Positions 41,697 to 49,882 of a stretch of DNA of 64,000 nt are shown piece by piece; within the stretch, counting starts at the first letter, position 1; every line of letters starts with the position of its first letter. This DNA is from Flavobacterium saccharophilum. Lineage in GTDB: Bacteria; Bacteroidota; Bacteroidia; Flavobacteriales; Flavobacteriaceae. The translations under genes were made by a program, and so were the position numbers. Below the pieces are notes generated by a model, which saw nothing but the letters and a program-made list of their open reading frames with translations, was not told where the DNA came from and ran no database searches. The stretch lies in assembly GCF_900142735.1 (NCBI RefSeq), contig NZ_FRBY01000005.1:248001-312000 (forward strand). The letters run 5' to 3'.

Positions 41697-42863
41697 TTAC
41701 ACGCTTTGCAACTGCAATGAGGTTTTGTGTTTTTGCATTAAAATCAAAGTTATTACCATTCCAACAGTTGCCATTCCAATACCTATAAGATTTGGAGAAG
41801 CATAACTATAACCCGCTGCTAGAGGCAATCCACCTAAAAAAGCACCTAAAGCATTCCCTATATTGAAACTTCCTTGAAGTGCCGCCGAGGCAATCATTTC
41901 AGCATCTTTAGCCGTTTTAATCATTAGCATTTGAATGGGTGCAATTACAGAAAATGAAATTGCTCCGGTTAAAAATGTCAGAAATAAAGAGATGTATTGA
42001 TTGAAAGAGAAAAAATATACCATAATCAAATCGATCACCATTACAAATAACAATGCTAAAACAGTAGGCGCAGGAGAGAACTTATCAGCCAATTTACCTC
42101 CGAGGAAATTTCCAACTACCATTCCGAATCCGGCTAATATTAAAATATAGGAAACATCTTCGGGAGAAAATTTAGAAACGTTTATTAATAAGGGAGCGAT
42201 ATAACTAATCCAGGCAAACAATCCTCCAAAACCGATCGCCGTAATTCCGATAATTAACCAGGCTTCTGTCTTTTTAAAAAATAATAATTGTGTTTTCATA
42301 TTCACATTACCACTTTTCTCCAGATTTGGCATCCATAAAGAAATAAATAAAAAGGTCAGCATTCCCACAATTGCAATTAACACAAAAGTATAACGCCATA
42401 TAAAATGGTGACCTATATAAGTACCAATTGGCACACCAATTAAATTGGCCAAAGTTAAACCTGCAAACATTATTGAAATTGCCTGCGCTTCTTTTCCTTT
42501 ATCGGCCAAACGGCTAGCAACTACCGCTCCTACCCCAAAAAAGGCACCGTGTGGTAATCCGGAAAGAAATCGTGAAGCAAAAAGAAAATTATAAGTTGGT
42601 GCAATTATTGAAAGAGCATTGAAAACCGTTAACATTAAAGCTAATATTAAAAGCATTTTTTTGGGAGGAAAGTTTCTCCCTATGATTACCAATAAAGGGG
42701 CACCAATAACAACACCCAATGCATAAGCCGAAATTAAATATCCAGCAACGGGAATCGAAACTTTCATATCCGAAGCTATATCAGGCAGTAAACCCATCAT
42801 GACAAATTCGGTTATCCCAATAGTTAAGCCTCCTAAAGACAAGGCAATAAGACTTTTTTTCAT
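41697..42863 (-). CDS. MFS transporter (DHA1-like drug/sugar exporter)
   Basis: 388 residues from ATG 42863 with 12 predicted membrane helices: MKKSLIALSLGGLTIGITEFVMMGLLPDIA in helix 1, the loop after helix 2 with GRNFPPKKMLL, motif C-like FLSGLPHGAFFGVGAVVASRL. This fits the AraJ/YdhP branch of MFS exporters at the inner membrane; substrate unknown. An apparent longer start at TTG 42902 lies within the TAAATTTG -7 element and is not real. It is divergent from an AraC-type regulator 102 bases away, which probably controls it. Confidence 0.88.
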   Translation of the reverse strand: MKKSLIALSLGGLTIGITEFVMMGLLPDIASDMKVSIPVAGYLISAYALGVVIGAPLLVIIGRNFPPKKMLLILALMLTVFNALSIIAPTYNFLFASRFLSGLPHGAFFGVGAVVASRLADKGKEAQAISIMFAGLTLANLIGVPIGTYIGHHFIWRYTFVLIAIVGMLTFLFISLWMPNLEKSGNVNMKTQLLFFKKTEAWLIIGITAIGFGGLFAWISYIAPLLINVSKFSPEDVSYILILAGFGMVVGNFLGGKLADKFSPAPTVLALLFVMVIDLIMVYFFSFNQYISLFLTFLTGAISFSVIAPIQMLMIKTAKDAEMIASAALQGSFNIGNALGAFLGGLPLAAGYSYASPNLIGIGMATVGMVITLILMQKHKTSLQLQSV

Positions 42864-42899
42864 TTGTTTTAATAAGAAAGGAATAGATTTTCTATGAGG

Positions 42900-42940
42900 C
42901 AAATTTACGTCTGGAATACAAGAAATAAGTTGTACATTTG
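42900..42940. promoter_or_regulatory. Divergent promoter pair, MFS gene and AraC gene
   Basis: Minus strand: TAAATTTG (plus CAAATTTA, 42900-42907). Plus strand: TACATTTG (42933-42940), 25 bases before the ATG at 42966. The two -7 elements lie 25 bases apart, so a regulator here would act on both. Confidence 0.6.
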
Positions 42941-42965
42941 TGATATAAACTTGTAAATTTAAGTT

Positions 42966-43799
42966 ATGCCGAAATTAAATCAATTCAAAACACTCATGAT
43001 AGATGAGTTTGAAGATGAGAAATTTCATCTTCCACTGCATTCTCATACTTATTATGAAATCATTTATATCAAAAAAGGAAGTGGCGTTCACCACTTAAAC
43101 AACAATTTATTACCTTATAAAACAGGTGACTTATTTGTGATTTCGCCCGAAGACGAACATTATTTTGATATTAAAAAAAGTACCCGTTTTTTCTATATTA
43201 AGTTCACAGACAGTTATTTTAATTCAAAACAAAATCTTACATGTGATGAATTTTTAATTCATACACCTGAAAGTTTCATGCGGAACAAAACATTAAAAGA
43301 AACGGTTCTTAAATTAGATGATCCCTGCAAAACCATATTAAAAAATACTATCGAAAATATTGCTGCCTATAATTGTCATACTGATGTTTCAAGTTCACCG
43401 ATTGTTTTTTATCAGATTCTTTCGATTTTTGGATTAATCAAAGAAACAATGCGCGGTCAGAATCTTGTTGTAAAAGGGAATTCTATTGATAACGAGCAAA
43501 TAACATCTTACATTCATCAGAATATTTACAATCCCAAATTAGTTCAAATAAAGGCTATTGCAAATCACTTTAATATTGCAGAAACCTATTTTAGCGCTTA
43601 TTTCAAAAGAACTTTTACGATTAGTTATCGTGATTATATTCATAATTTAAGAACGACATTAATCGAAAAGAGATTCCACAACAACCAATTACCAATTAAG
43701 CAAATCGCACACGAATTTGGCTTTACTGATGAAAGTCATTTGTCAAATTATTTCAAAAAAAGAAAGAACATGAAACCTACAGATTATAAAAAACTGTAG
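42966..43799 (+). CDS. AraC family transcriptional regulator
   Basis: 277 residues. N-terminal cupin (about 15-110: HLPLHSHTYYEIIYIKKGSGVHHLNNN, with HSH and GDLFVISPEDEHYFDI), C-terminal double HTH (about 185-277: LVQIKAIANHFNIAETYFSAYFKRTFTISYRDYI and LPIKQIAHEFGFTDESHLSNYFKKRKNMKPTDYK). Divergent from the MFS exporter and the likely controller of it; the inducer is unknown. Confidence 0.9.
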   Translation: MPKLNQFKTLMIDEFEDEKFHLPLHSHTYYEIIYIKKGSGVHHLNNNLLPYKTGDLFVISPEDEHYFDIKKSTRFFYIKFTDSYFNSKQNLTCDEFLIHTPESFMRNKTLKETVLKLDDPCKTILKNTIENIAAYNCHTDVSSSPIVFYQILSIFGLIKETMRGQNLVVKGNSIDNEQITSYIHQNIYNPKLVQIKAIANHFNIAETYFSAYFKRTFTISYRDYIHNLRTTLIEKRFHNNQLPIKQIAHEFGFTDESHLSNYFKKRKNMKPTDYKKL

Positions 43800-43841
43800 T
43801 TAGCGAAATCTTAAATAATCTTGGCTCTTGAAAAAAAAACT

Positions 43842-43849
43842 TAAATTTG
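43842..43849 (+). promoter_or_regulatory. -7 element of the Cys/His-rich secreted protein gene
   Basis: TAAATTTG, with TTG 18 bases upstream (43821-43823). The transcript would start near 43855, leaving a short leader to the TTG start at 43869. Confidence 0.6.
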
Positions 43850-43868
43850 TATCATTAACATAATTTCT

Positions 43869-44243
43869 TTGGCAAAAAAAGTACACATACTATTTCTCGT
43901 TTTAAGCTTTGGTTTCTTTTTGATGCCAACTGCGGGTTTTGCATGTAATAAGTCTTCTGAAAAAATTTCCTACGAAAGAAAAACTTCAAATTCAGATTCT
44001 TGTCAAAAAGACTGTTGCAAAAAAGGTCATTCTTCAAAAAAAGACCAACACGGATGTAATGGAAAATGTGATCATACAGGTTGCACAACTTCTGGATTAC
44101 AATTCAGTTTGATTTCAGAAAATGAATTTGATTTCAATACTAATTCTTTTAATTTCTCTACTGAGAAACCTATTTTATATTACACTGAAGCTACTGTTTC
44201 AGCTGGCTTTACTTCTATTTGGTCGCCACCAAAAATAAAATAA
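43869..44243 (+). CDS. Secreted Cys/His-rich protein, probable metal binder
   Basis: 124 residues from a TTG codon; no in-frame ATG precedes the signal peptide (AKKVHILFLVLSFGFFLMPTAGFA), and a promoter lies just upstream. Residues about 25-75 are rich in Cys, His and Lys (SCQKDCCKKGHSSKKDQHGCNGKCDHTGC), with CC and CxxxC spacing suited to soft metal ions. The second half is non-cysteine and polar and ends SIWSPPKIK. I recognise no family. First gene of the copper-linked run: DUF3347 follows after 118 bases. Confidence 0.7.
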   Translation: MAKKVHILFLVLSFGFFLMPTAGFACNKSSEKISYERKTSNSDSCQKDCCKKGHSSKKDQHGCNGKCDHTGCTTSGLQFSLISENEFDFNTNSFNFSTEKPILYYTEATVSAGFTSIWSPPKIK

Positions 44244-44361
44244 TTGTATTTCGTTTAGCCATAATTGGGTTTTGCCACAAAGGCACCAAGACCCAAAGAA
44301 TTTAGAAATTTAAATTATTTAACTTAGAGAAAAATTTATACTCTCTATAAAATCATATAAA

Positions 44362-44889
44362 ATGAAAAAGTCAATAGCAACTATAGTAGCAGTACTTACA
44401 TTATTTACTGCAAATATCATTCAGGCAAAATCAATAAAAACTGAAACAACATCAATTGAAATTGTAGATTCAAATCAGCTACAACCCGTTTATGACGCTT
44501 ATTTTACAGTGAAAGATGCCCTTATTAAAAGTGATAGTAAATTAACTTCGGCGAAAGCCGCAGCTTTATTAACAGCAATTTCGGCTGTAAAAATGGATAA
44601 ACTAAAAAGTGATGAGCATACGGCATGGATGAAAGTTATTAAAAAACTGACTGCTGATGCAAAAAGCATTTCGGCAACTACAGATCTTAAAAAACAACGT
44701 GAAACTTTCAAATCTCTTTCAAAAAACACGTACGACCTTATTAAAGTTTCAAAATCGGCACAAGTTGTCTACAAGCAATATTGTCCAATGGCAGATGCCG
44801 ATTGGTTAAGCAAAGAAAAAGCAGTTAAGAATCCGTATTACGGTTCTTCGATGCTAACTTGTGGAAATGTTGTAGAAACTATCAAATAA
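44362..44889 (+). CDS. DUF3347 domain-containing periplasmic protein
   Basis: 175 residues with signal peptide MKKSIATIVAVLTLFTANIIQAK. The rest is the DUF3347 helical domain (LQPVYDAYFTVKDALIKSDSKLTSAKAAALLTAISAV ... FKSLSKNTYDLIKVSKSAQVVYKQYCPMADADWLSKEKAVKNPYYGSSMLTCGNVVETI). The YCPMA and MLTCG pattern with Cys, Met and His is the known copper-contact motif of this family, which is often fused or adjacent to CusB-type efflux parts. Probably a periplasmic copper chaperone. The fused regulator gene starts 2 bases after the stop. Confidence 0.85.
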   Translation: MKKSIATIVAVLTLFTANIIQAKSIKTETTSIEIVDSNQLQPVYDAYFTVKDALIKSDSKLTSAKAAALLTAISAVKMDKLKSDEHTAWMKVIKKLTADAKSISATTDLKKQRETFKSLSKNTYDLIKVSKSAQVVYKQYCPMADADWLSKEKAVKNPYYGSSMLTCGNVVETIK

Positions 44890-44891
44890 AT

Positions 44892-45452
44892 ATGACGCTC
44901 TACATCAAAAACATGGTGTGTAGTCGATGTAAAATGGTTGTGAAGTCTGAGTTTGAGAAACTCGGACTTCAGACTATTTCTGTTGAATTAGGCGAAGTCG
45001 AACTCAAAGACAACATATCTGAAGAACAAAAAAAAGAACTTTTAATGCATCTTCATGCCTTAGGTTTCGACTTAATCGATGATAAAAAAAGTAAAACTAT
45101 TGAGAAAATAAAAAATCTCATTATTGATTTGGTTCATCATAAGAACAATGAACTGAAAATCAATTTATCTGATTATCTGGCACAAAACCTTAATCAGGAT
45201 TATAATACGTTAAGCAATTTATTTTCAGAAGTCGAAAACACAACAATCGAAAAATACTTTATTAGTCAAAAAATAGAAAAGGTAAAAGAACTTTTAATTT
45301 ACAATGAACTTTCGTTGAGCGAAATCGCCGATATTTTAAATTATAGTAATGTAGCCCATTTGAGCAATCAGTTCAAGAAGATTACGGGCTTCACTCCTAC
45401 TTATTTCAAACAATTGAAGGATAAAAAACGCATTCAGATTGAGAATTTGTAA
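44892..45452 (+). CDS. Fusion of HMA-like metal-binding domain and AraC-type HTH
   Basis: 186 residues from ATG 44892 (an earlier in-frame start overlaps DUF3347 and is unlikely). Residues 1-70 resemble an HMA domain: LYIKNMVCSRCKMVVKSEFEKLGL with CxxC at Cys10/Cys13, then VELGEVELKDNISEEQKKELLMHLHALGFDL. Residues about 95-186 form an AraC-type HTH (KINLSDYLAQNLNQDYNTLSNLFSEVENTTIEKYF and LSLSEIADILNYSNVAHLSNQFKKITGFTPTYFKQ). The build suggests a cytoplasmic transcription factor that senses Cu(I) or another soft metal directly. It is coupled to DUF3347 (2-base gap) and followed by a terminator. Confidence 0.8.
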   Translation: MTLYIKNMVCSRCKMVVKSEFEKLGLQTISVELGEVELKDNISEEQKKELLMHLHALGFDLIDDKKSKTIEKIKNLIIDLVHHKNNELKINLSDYLAQNLNQDYNTLSNLFSEVENTTIEKYFISQKIEKVKELLIYNELSLSEIADILNYSNVAHLSNQFKKITGFTPTYFKQLKDKKRIQIENL

Positions 45453-45469
45453 ATTAATTTATATCATAA

Positions 45470-45498
45470 AAAAACGTGCTAATAATTAGCACGTTTTT
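45470..45498. terminator. Bidirectional terminator
   Basis: AAAAACGTGCTAAT / ATTAGCACGTTTTT (45470-45483 with 45485-45498), between the regulator gene and the convergent toxin gene. Confidence 0.85.
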
Positions 45499-45776
45499 AT
45501 TTATCTGAATAATGTCCCATTGCAGAAATTACCACAACTGTTACAATTTCTTCCTCAACACTATATAAGTCTGTCTTTTTTATTTATTTCCCTGGACCAA
45601 AATCCTGAAAAATTATGTTTGAGTGCTTCAGGTTTACCTACTCCTTCAAATGGAGTTTCACTCAATTCTTCTAAAATTTTCGCAATTTTTTTAATACTCG
45701 CCTGATTACCTGATTTTAAATGTTTAGAAATTTCCGCTTGCGCCTCGGGAATTACTTCAACCCTAAACTTCCCCAT
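45497..45776 (-). pseudogene. RelE/YoeB-type toxin with frameshift
   Basis: The intact frame from 45776 gives 71 residues (MGKFRVEVIPEAQAEISKHL ... FSGFWSREINKKDRLI) and then stops at TAG in cttatatagtgttgag. If two bases (TA) are restored, the reading continues LIYSVEEEIVTVVVISAMGHYSDK to a stop at 45497-45499, which is exactly the C-terminus of Txe/YoeB/RelE toxins, including the terminal catalytic GHY. So a 2-base deletion in a TA run removed the catalytic His-Tyr tail. Toxins of this class cleave mRNA in the ribosomal A site. The antitoxin gene overlaps its start by 25 bases and is intact. Confidence 0.8.
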
Positions 45777-45982
45777 ATATCATTAGGATCAACGGTTATA
45801 CTTTTGGATTTTCCACTTTTATAATCTGCATATCGTTTTTGTATTTCAGCAACAAATTCAGGATTATAAGGGCTTTCTTCTTCCTCAATTTTCACTCCTT
45901 TATTTGTAACAGCTAGCAACTTTGCAAGTTCAAGCAATGTTTTGCCTGCTTTTGTTCGCTCGTTTATAGTTATAGTTGTCAT
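45752..45982 (-). CDS. Antitoxin of the RelE/YoeB-type module
   Basis: 76 residues: an N-terminal beta-helix part (MTTITINERTKAGKTLLELAKLLAV) as in Phd/YefM-like or DUF2683-like antitoxins, then an acidic linker (KIEEEESPYNPEFVAEIQKRY) and a C-terminal segment (KSITVDPNDIWGSLGLK) that would wrap the toxin. Such antitoxins neutralise the toxin and autorepress the operon. First in the operon, with the toxin frame overlapping by 25 bases. Promoter: TATCTTTG on the minus strand (CAAAGATA, 46003-46010), 20 bases before the start. Confidence 0.8.
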   Translation of the reverse strand: MTTITINERTKAGKTLLELAKLLAVTNKGVKIEEEESPYNPEFVAEIQKRYADYKSGKSKSITVDPNDIWGSLGLK

Positions 45983-46002
45983 ACTCTTAATTATTTATAT
46001 TA

Positions 46003-46010
46003 CAAAGATA
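46003..46010 (-). promoter_or_regulatory. -7 element of the antitoxin-toxin operon
   Basis: CAAAGATA on plus, TATCTTTG on minus; 20 bases before the antitoxin start. Confidence 0.6.
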
Positions 46011-46117
46011 CAAAAATCATGCTATTTTATTACGATACAAATTTTTAACCACAACATAATTATCCATCTAAATTGCTTAAATTCAATCCTATTTTCGAAT
46101 TTTTAGAATTAAGATGA

Positions 46118-46136
46118 ATTTGTAAATATTACAAAT
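46118..46136. promoter_or_regulatory. Inverted repeat upstream of the HMA-MauE/oxidase operon
   Basis: ATTTGTAA (46118-46125) and TTACAAAT (46129-46136) are perfect inverted arms around ATA, 76 bases before the ATG at 46212. Candidate operator; function is inferred. Confidence 0.5.
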
Positions 46137-46211
46137 CATTCACAAAATTATACAAACCGAACTAATCGTTACTTCGGAAATTTGCATTGTAATACTTTAA
46201 AAGATAAAACA

Positions 46212-46925
46212 ATGACACATACCTATCAGCTTACTGGAATGACTTGTTCAAGTTGTGAGGACAAAGTAAAAAGAGCACTTGAATTAGTTGACAATATTGC
46301 TAATGTAGAAGTTTCAAAAGAAAACAATACTGCAACTATAACTATGAACAAACATGTTGCCGTAGCAGATTTGCAAAATGCTTTAGACCCTAAATACAAA
46401 ATCTCGGCTATTGAGCATAATGAAACTATTGAGCAAACGAGATCCTGGTTTGAAACTTATAAACCCATTTTACTTATTTTCTTTTATATCAGTTTGATTA
46501 CAGTTTTAATACAAACTACCAATCATCATTTTGATTATATGCAGGCGATGCAGCATTTTATGGCAGGATTCTTTTTAGTTTTCTCATTCTTCAAAATGCT
46601 GAATTTAAAAGGTTTTGCCGAAAGCTATATGATGTATGATGTTGTGGCTAGAAAAATTCCAGTTTGGGGATACATTTATGCCTTTCTCGAATTCGGCTTA
46701 GGAATTTCTTATCTCCTGAATTTCAATCCAATTTTCACAAACGCTGTTACTTTCATTGTAATGACTATTAGTATTATTGGTGTTCTGCAATCAGTTTTAA
46801 ATAAAAAGAAAATTCAGTGTGCCTGTTTAGGTGCCGTTTTTAATTTGCCTATGAGCACTGTTACTATTATAGAAGACGGTTTAATGATTATCATGAGTTT
46901 AATTATGCTAACAACAATGTTATAA
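46212..46925 (+). CDS. HMA domain fused to MauE/DoxX-type membrane domain
   Basis: 237 residues from ATG 46212; an earlier in-frame TTG (46182) lies before the conserved start and was rejected. Residues 1-65 are an HMA domain with CxxC (TYQLTGMTCSSCED, Cys12/Cys15). Four membrane helices follow (from about residue 80): YKPILLIFFYISLITVLIQ, MAGFFLVFSFFKML, IYAFLEFGLGISYLL and the C-terminal pair. MauE-type features: VARKIPVWGYIYAFLEFGLG and CACLGAVFNLPMSTVTIIED. It likely moves or presents copper, or supplies reducing power, at the inner membrane for the oxidase. Its stop overlaps the oxidase start (TAATG). Confidence 0.85.
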   Translation: MTHTYQLTGMTCSSCEDKVKRALELVDNIANVEVSKENNTATITMNKHVAVADLQNALDPKYKISAIEHNETIEQTRSWFETYKPILLIFFYISLITVLIQTTNHHFDYMQAMQHFMAGFFLVFSFFKMLNLKGFAESYMMYDVVARKIPVWGYIYAFLEFGLGISYLLNFNPIFTNAVTFIVMTISIIGVLQSVLNKKKIQCACLGAVFNLPMSTVTIIEDGLMIIMSLIMLTTML

Positions 46926-49174
46926 TGAATTATAAAAAATCATTTCCAGCGGTATTATTACTTTTATTCTTCACGCAGATTATGCTTTCGCAGAAAATCG
47001 TTCGGTACGATTTATACGTTCGCGATACTATTGTCAATTTTTCCGGGAAAGAAAAACGTGCTTTGACTGTTAATGGGAAAATTCCGATGCCGACTTTGAC
47101 ATTTACGGAAGGCGATGTTGCCGAAATTTATGTGCACAACGAACTGGATAAAGAAGATACCGCATTACATTGGCACGGATTATTTCTTCCGAATAAAGAA
47201 GATGGTGTTCCTTATTTAACGCAAATGCCAATTAAACCTGGAACAACTCATAAATATAGTTTTCCTATTATTCAGAATGGAACTTATTGGTATCACAGCC
47301 ATTCCGGACTACAGGAACAAATAGGTTTGTACGGCCTTTTTATCATAAACAAAAAGAAAGACGATTCTACTTTTAGAAAAGGGATTGATGATTTACCGAC
47401 AGTTCCCGTCATTTTAAGCGAATGGACCGATTTGAAACCGGAGAATGTTCAGCGCATGTTACACAACGCCAACGATTGGTTTGCCATAAAAAAAGGAACA
47501 ACGCAAAGTTATGCTGAAGCCATTAAACACGGACAATTTTCAACAAAAATAACCAACGAATGGAAACGCATGAATGCGATGGATGTCAGTGATGTTTATT
47601 ATGAGAAGTTTTTAATTAACGGCAAAAATGAACAGCAGCTTTCACAATTTAAAGCCGGCGACAAAGTCCGATTACGAATTGCAAACGGTGGTGCATCCAG
47701 TTATTTCTGGCTGACTTATGGAGGCGGAAAAATAACGGTTGTGGCCAGTGACGGAAACGATGTTGAGCCTGTAGAAGTTGACCGATTGATTATCGCTGTT
47801 TCTGAAACCTATGATGTTGTCGTTACAATTCCTGAAGATAAAAAATCCTTTGCTTTTTTGGCTACAGCCGAAGACAGAACCGGATCAGCTTCTTTGTTTC
47901 TGGGAGACGGAACTAAACAGCCTGTTGCTCATCTTCCCAAATTAAAATATTTTGAAGGGATGAAAATGATGAACGACATGATGAAGATGAATGGCGAGAT
48001 GAACGATATGGGCATGAATATGTCTTTGAACAAAATGGATATGAATGCCGTTATGTATCCGGAGATTTCAGGCGAAGAAGAATCTGTAAAATCTGAAGAT
48101 CATTCTCAACATAATATGGAAGGCATGAATATGCCAGCTGATACAACAGAAGTGGCAGAGATTACAACTCTTAATTATGGAATGCTAAAATCTCCAACAA
48201 TAACAACACTCCCAAAAGGTGCACCTGTTAAAGAATTACGCTTTGAATTATCCGGAAACATGAACCGATATGTTTGGAGTATGGACAATAAAGTGATTTC
48301 TGAAACCGATAAAATCTTAATTAAAAAAGGAGAAAACGTTCGGATTGTATTATACAATGCTTCGATGATGCGACACCCAATGCATTTGCACGGGCACGAT
48401 TTCAGAATTTTGAATGAACACGGCGATTATTCTCCACTTAAAAATGTGATTGATATTATGCCAATGGAAACCGACACCATCGAATTTCAGGCTAATGCGG
48501 ATGGCGATTGGTTTTTTCATTGTCATATTTTATATCATATGATGGCGGGAATGGGAAGGATTTTTAGTTATGAAAATTCAGCGCCAAATCCGTTAATTCA
48601 TCATCCCGAAATGGCGTACAAAATGCTAAAAATGGACGATCGTATGTTTCATTTTATGGCCGAAAATGATTTTGCTACAAACGGAAATGACGGAGAGGCT
48701 ATGTACAGCAACACACGCTGGAGCATTGGAACCGAATGGCGTTTGGGTTATAACGACAAACACGGTTATGAAACCGAAACCCATATTGGCCGATACATTG
48801 GAAAAATGCAATGGGTAATGCCTTTTATAGGTTTCGACTGGCGCTACCGAAAAATGGGAATGGACGAACAGGAACAAAACCTTTTTGGGCAAACCAATAC
48901 GAAAGACAACCGTTCTGTTTTTAGCGCCGGACTTGAATATACGTTGCCAATGCTTGTAAAAGCTCAAGTTGAAGTTTACACGGATGGAAATGTGAGAGTT
49001 CAGTTTGAGCGAAAAGATATTCCGCTAGCAAGACGATTGCGAATGAACTTAATGTGGAATACGGATAAGGAATATATGGCCGGTTTAAAATATGTAGCCG
49101 GTAGAAACTTCGGAATCACAACACATTATGATAGTGATATGGGAATTGGTTTTGGAGTTAACCTGAACTATTAA
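46925..49174 (+). CDS. Multicopper oxidase fused to CopB-like outer-membrane barrel
   Basis: 749 residues with signal peptide. The first 560 residues are a CopA-type multicopper oxidase: ALHWHGLFLPNKEDGVP, GTYWYHSHSGLQEQIGLYG, HPMHLHGHDFRI and the type 1/3 site FFHCHILYHMMAGMGRI. Between about 340 and 405 lies a Met/His-rich stretch (MKMMNDMMKMNGEMNDMGM and others) that can bind Cu(I). The last 180 residues look like a CopB-type barrel (TRWSIGTEWRLGYNDKHGYETETHIGRYIG ... DMGIGFGVNLNY). It would oxidise Cu(I) to Cu(II) outside the cytoplasm. Coupled to the HMA-MauE gene by a one-base overlap. Confidence 0.9.
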   Translation: MNYKKSFPAVLLLLFFTQIMLSQKIVRYDLYVRDTIVNFSGKEKRALTVNGKIPMPTLTFTEGDVAEIYVHNELDKEDTALHWHGLFLPNKEDGVPYLTQMPIKPGTTHKYSFPIIQNGTYWYHSHSGLQEQIGLYGLFIINKKKDDSTFRKGIDDLPTVPVILSEWTDLKPENVQRMLHNANDWFAIKKGTTQSYAEAIKHGQFSTKITNEWKRMNAMDVSDVYYEKFLINGKNEQQLSQFKAGDKVRLRIANGGASSYFWLTYGGGKITVVASDGNDVEPVEVDRLIIAVSETYDVVVTIPEDKKSFAFLATAEDRTGSASLFLGDGTKQPVAHLPKLKYFEGMKMMNDMMKMNGEMNDMGMNMSLNKMDMNAVMYPEISGEEESVKSEDHSQHNMEGMNMPADTTEVAEITTLNYGMLKSPTITTLPKGAPVKELRFELSGNMNRYVWSMDNKVISETDKILIKKGENVRIVLYNASMMRHPMHLHGHDFRILNEHGDYSPLKNVIDIMPMETDTIEFQANADGDWFFHCHILYHMMAGMGRIFSYENSAPNPLIHHPEMAYKMLKMDDRMFHFMAENDFATNGNDGEAMYSNTRWSIGTEWRLGYNDKHGYETETHIGRYIGKMQWVMPFIGFDWRYRKMGMDEQEQNLFGQTNTKDNRSVFSAGLEYTLPMLVKAQVEVYTDGNVRVQFERKDIPLARRLRMNLMWNTDKEYMAGLKYVAGRNFGITTHYDSDMGIGFGVNLNY

Positions 49175-49224
49175 TAGTATATTAGCATAGAAATTTTATC
49201 AAAACTAAACCATAATATTCATAA

Positions 49225-49647
49225 ATGAAAAAAGTAAATTTCTTATTCTTATTTCTGACTGCTTTTCTCTTAATAAGCTGTGATCCTTCCCAAGGTATTC
49301 TTTTTACAAACAAAGGTGAAAGCAATGTAAAAGTAAAACTTATTATAAATTCGAAAGTTAAAAACGATCCGATTGATGAGATGAAAAAAGGAGATTCAAT
49401 AGTTTTTAATTTAATTCCCCATAATCCAAACGAAGAACAAGGATATATTTATTTTGGAAGAGGAAGATGGGATGATGAAAAGATAATTGAAATCAGCAAA
49501 TCTATTAAGAGCATTGAAATTGAAAATGATAATTATAAAATTGTTTACAAATCGCAACAAGCAATAAATAATTTACTGAAAGAAAACTATAATGGCATAA
49601 TCATGAAGTCCCTCAATATTAAAATTGATGACAATTTTTTCAAATAA
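49225..49647 (+). CDS. Hypothetical lipoprotein
   Basis: 140 residues, lipoprotein signal with lipobox FLLISC (Cys19). The mature part is beta-rich (NVKVKLIINSKVKNDPIDEMKKGDSIVFNLIPH) and resembles an immunoglobulin-like strand set, then a helix. I recognise no family. It lies 50 bases after the oxidase gene; the gap is short enough for the same transcript but no promoter decides this. Confidence 0.65.
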   Translation: MKKVNFLFLFLTAFLLISCDPSQGILFTNKGESNVKVKLIINSKVKNDPIDEMKKGDSIVFNLIPHNPNEEQGYIYFGRGRWDDEKIIEISKSIKSIEIENDNYKIVYKSQQAINNLLKENYNGIIMKSLNIKIDDNFFK

Positions 49648-49650
49648 AGT

Positions 49651-49746
49651 ATGAGAAAAATCTATTTTACACTACTTTTTATTTCTGGAATAATCTTAAC
49701 AGGATGCAATAACAAAGAAGCTGAATTGCAATTTGATGAAAAGTAG
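49651..49746 (+). CDS. Short lipoprotein, possibly a truncated gene
   Basis: A 31-residue reading from ATG 49651, three bases after the previous stop: signal peptide MRKIYFTLLFISGIILTGC with lipobox LTGC, then NNKEAELQFDEK and stop. After the stop, the +2 reading continues VEDAWMFNFQ to another stop, so this may be the start of a longer gene broken by a frameshift. Either way it is a lipoprotein start. Confidence 0.5.
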   Translation: MRKIYFTLLFISGIILTGCNNKEAELQFDEK

Positions 49747-49830
49747 AAGATGCCTGGATGTTTAATTTTCAATGACATATTATTATAAAAACATTAACAA
49801 ATTGTAAGAATCAACTCTAAGAAATGTTGG

Positions 49831-49838
49831 TATATTTG
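49831..49838 (+). promoter_or_regulatory. -7 element of the CC-motif peptide gene
   Basis: TATATTTG, 45 bases before the ATG at 49883. Confidence 0.55.
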
Positions 49839-49882
49839 AATCACCAAAACACAATATTTCTAACAAAAACAAATTATATAAA

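Noticed and set aside
42864..42902. TTG start of the MFS gene
   Set aside because: The TTG is part of the TAAATTTG -7 element and would precede the transcription start; ATG 42863 begins the first membrane helix properly.
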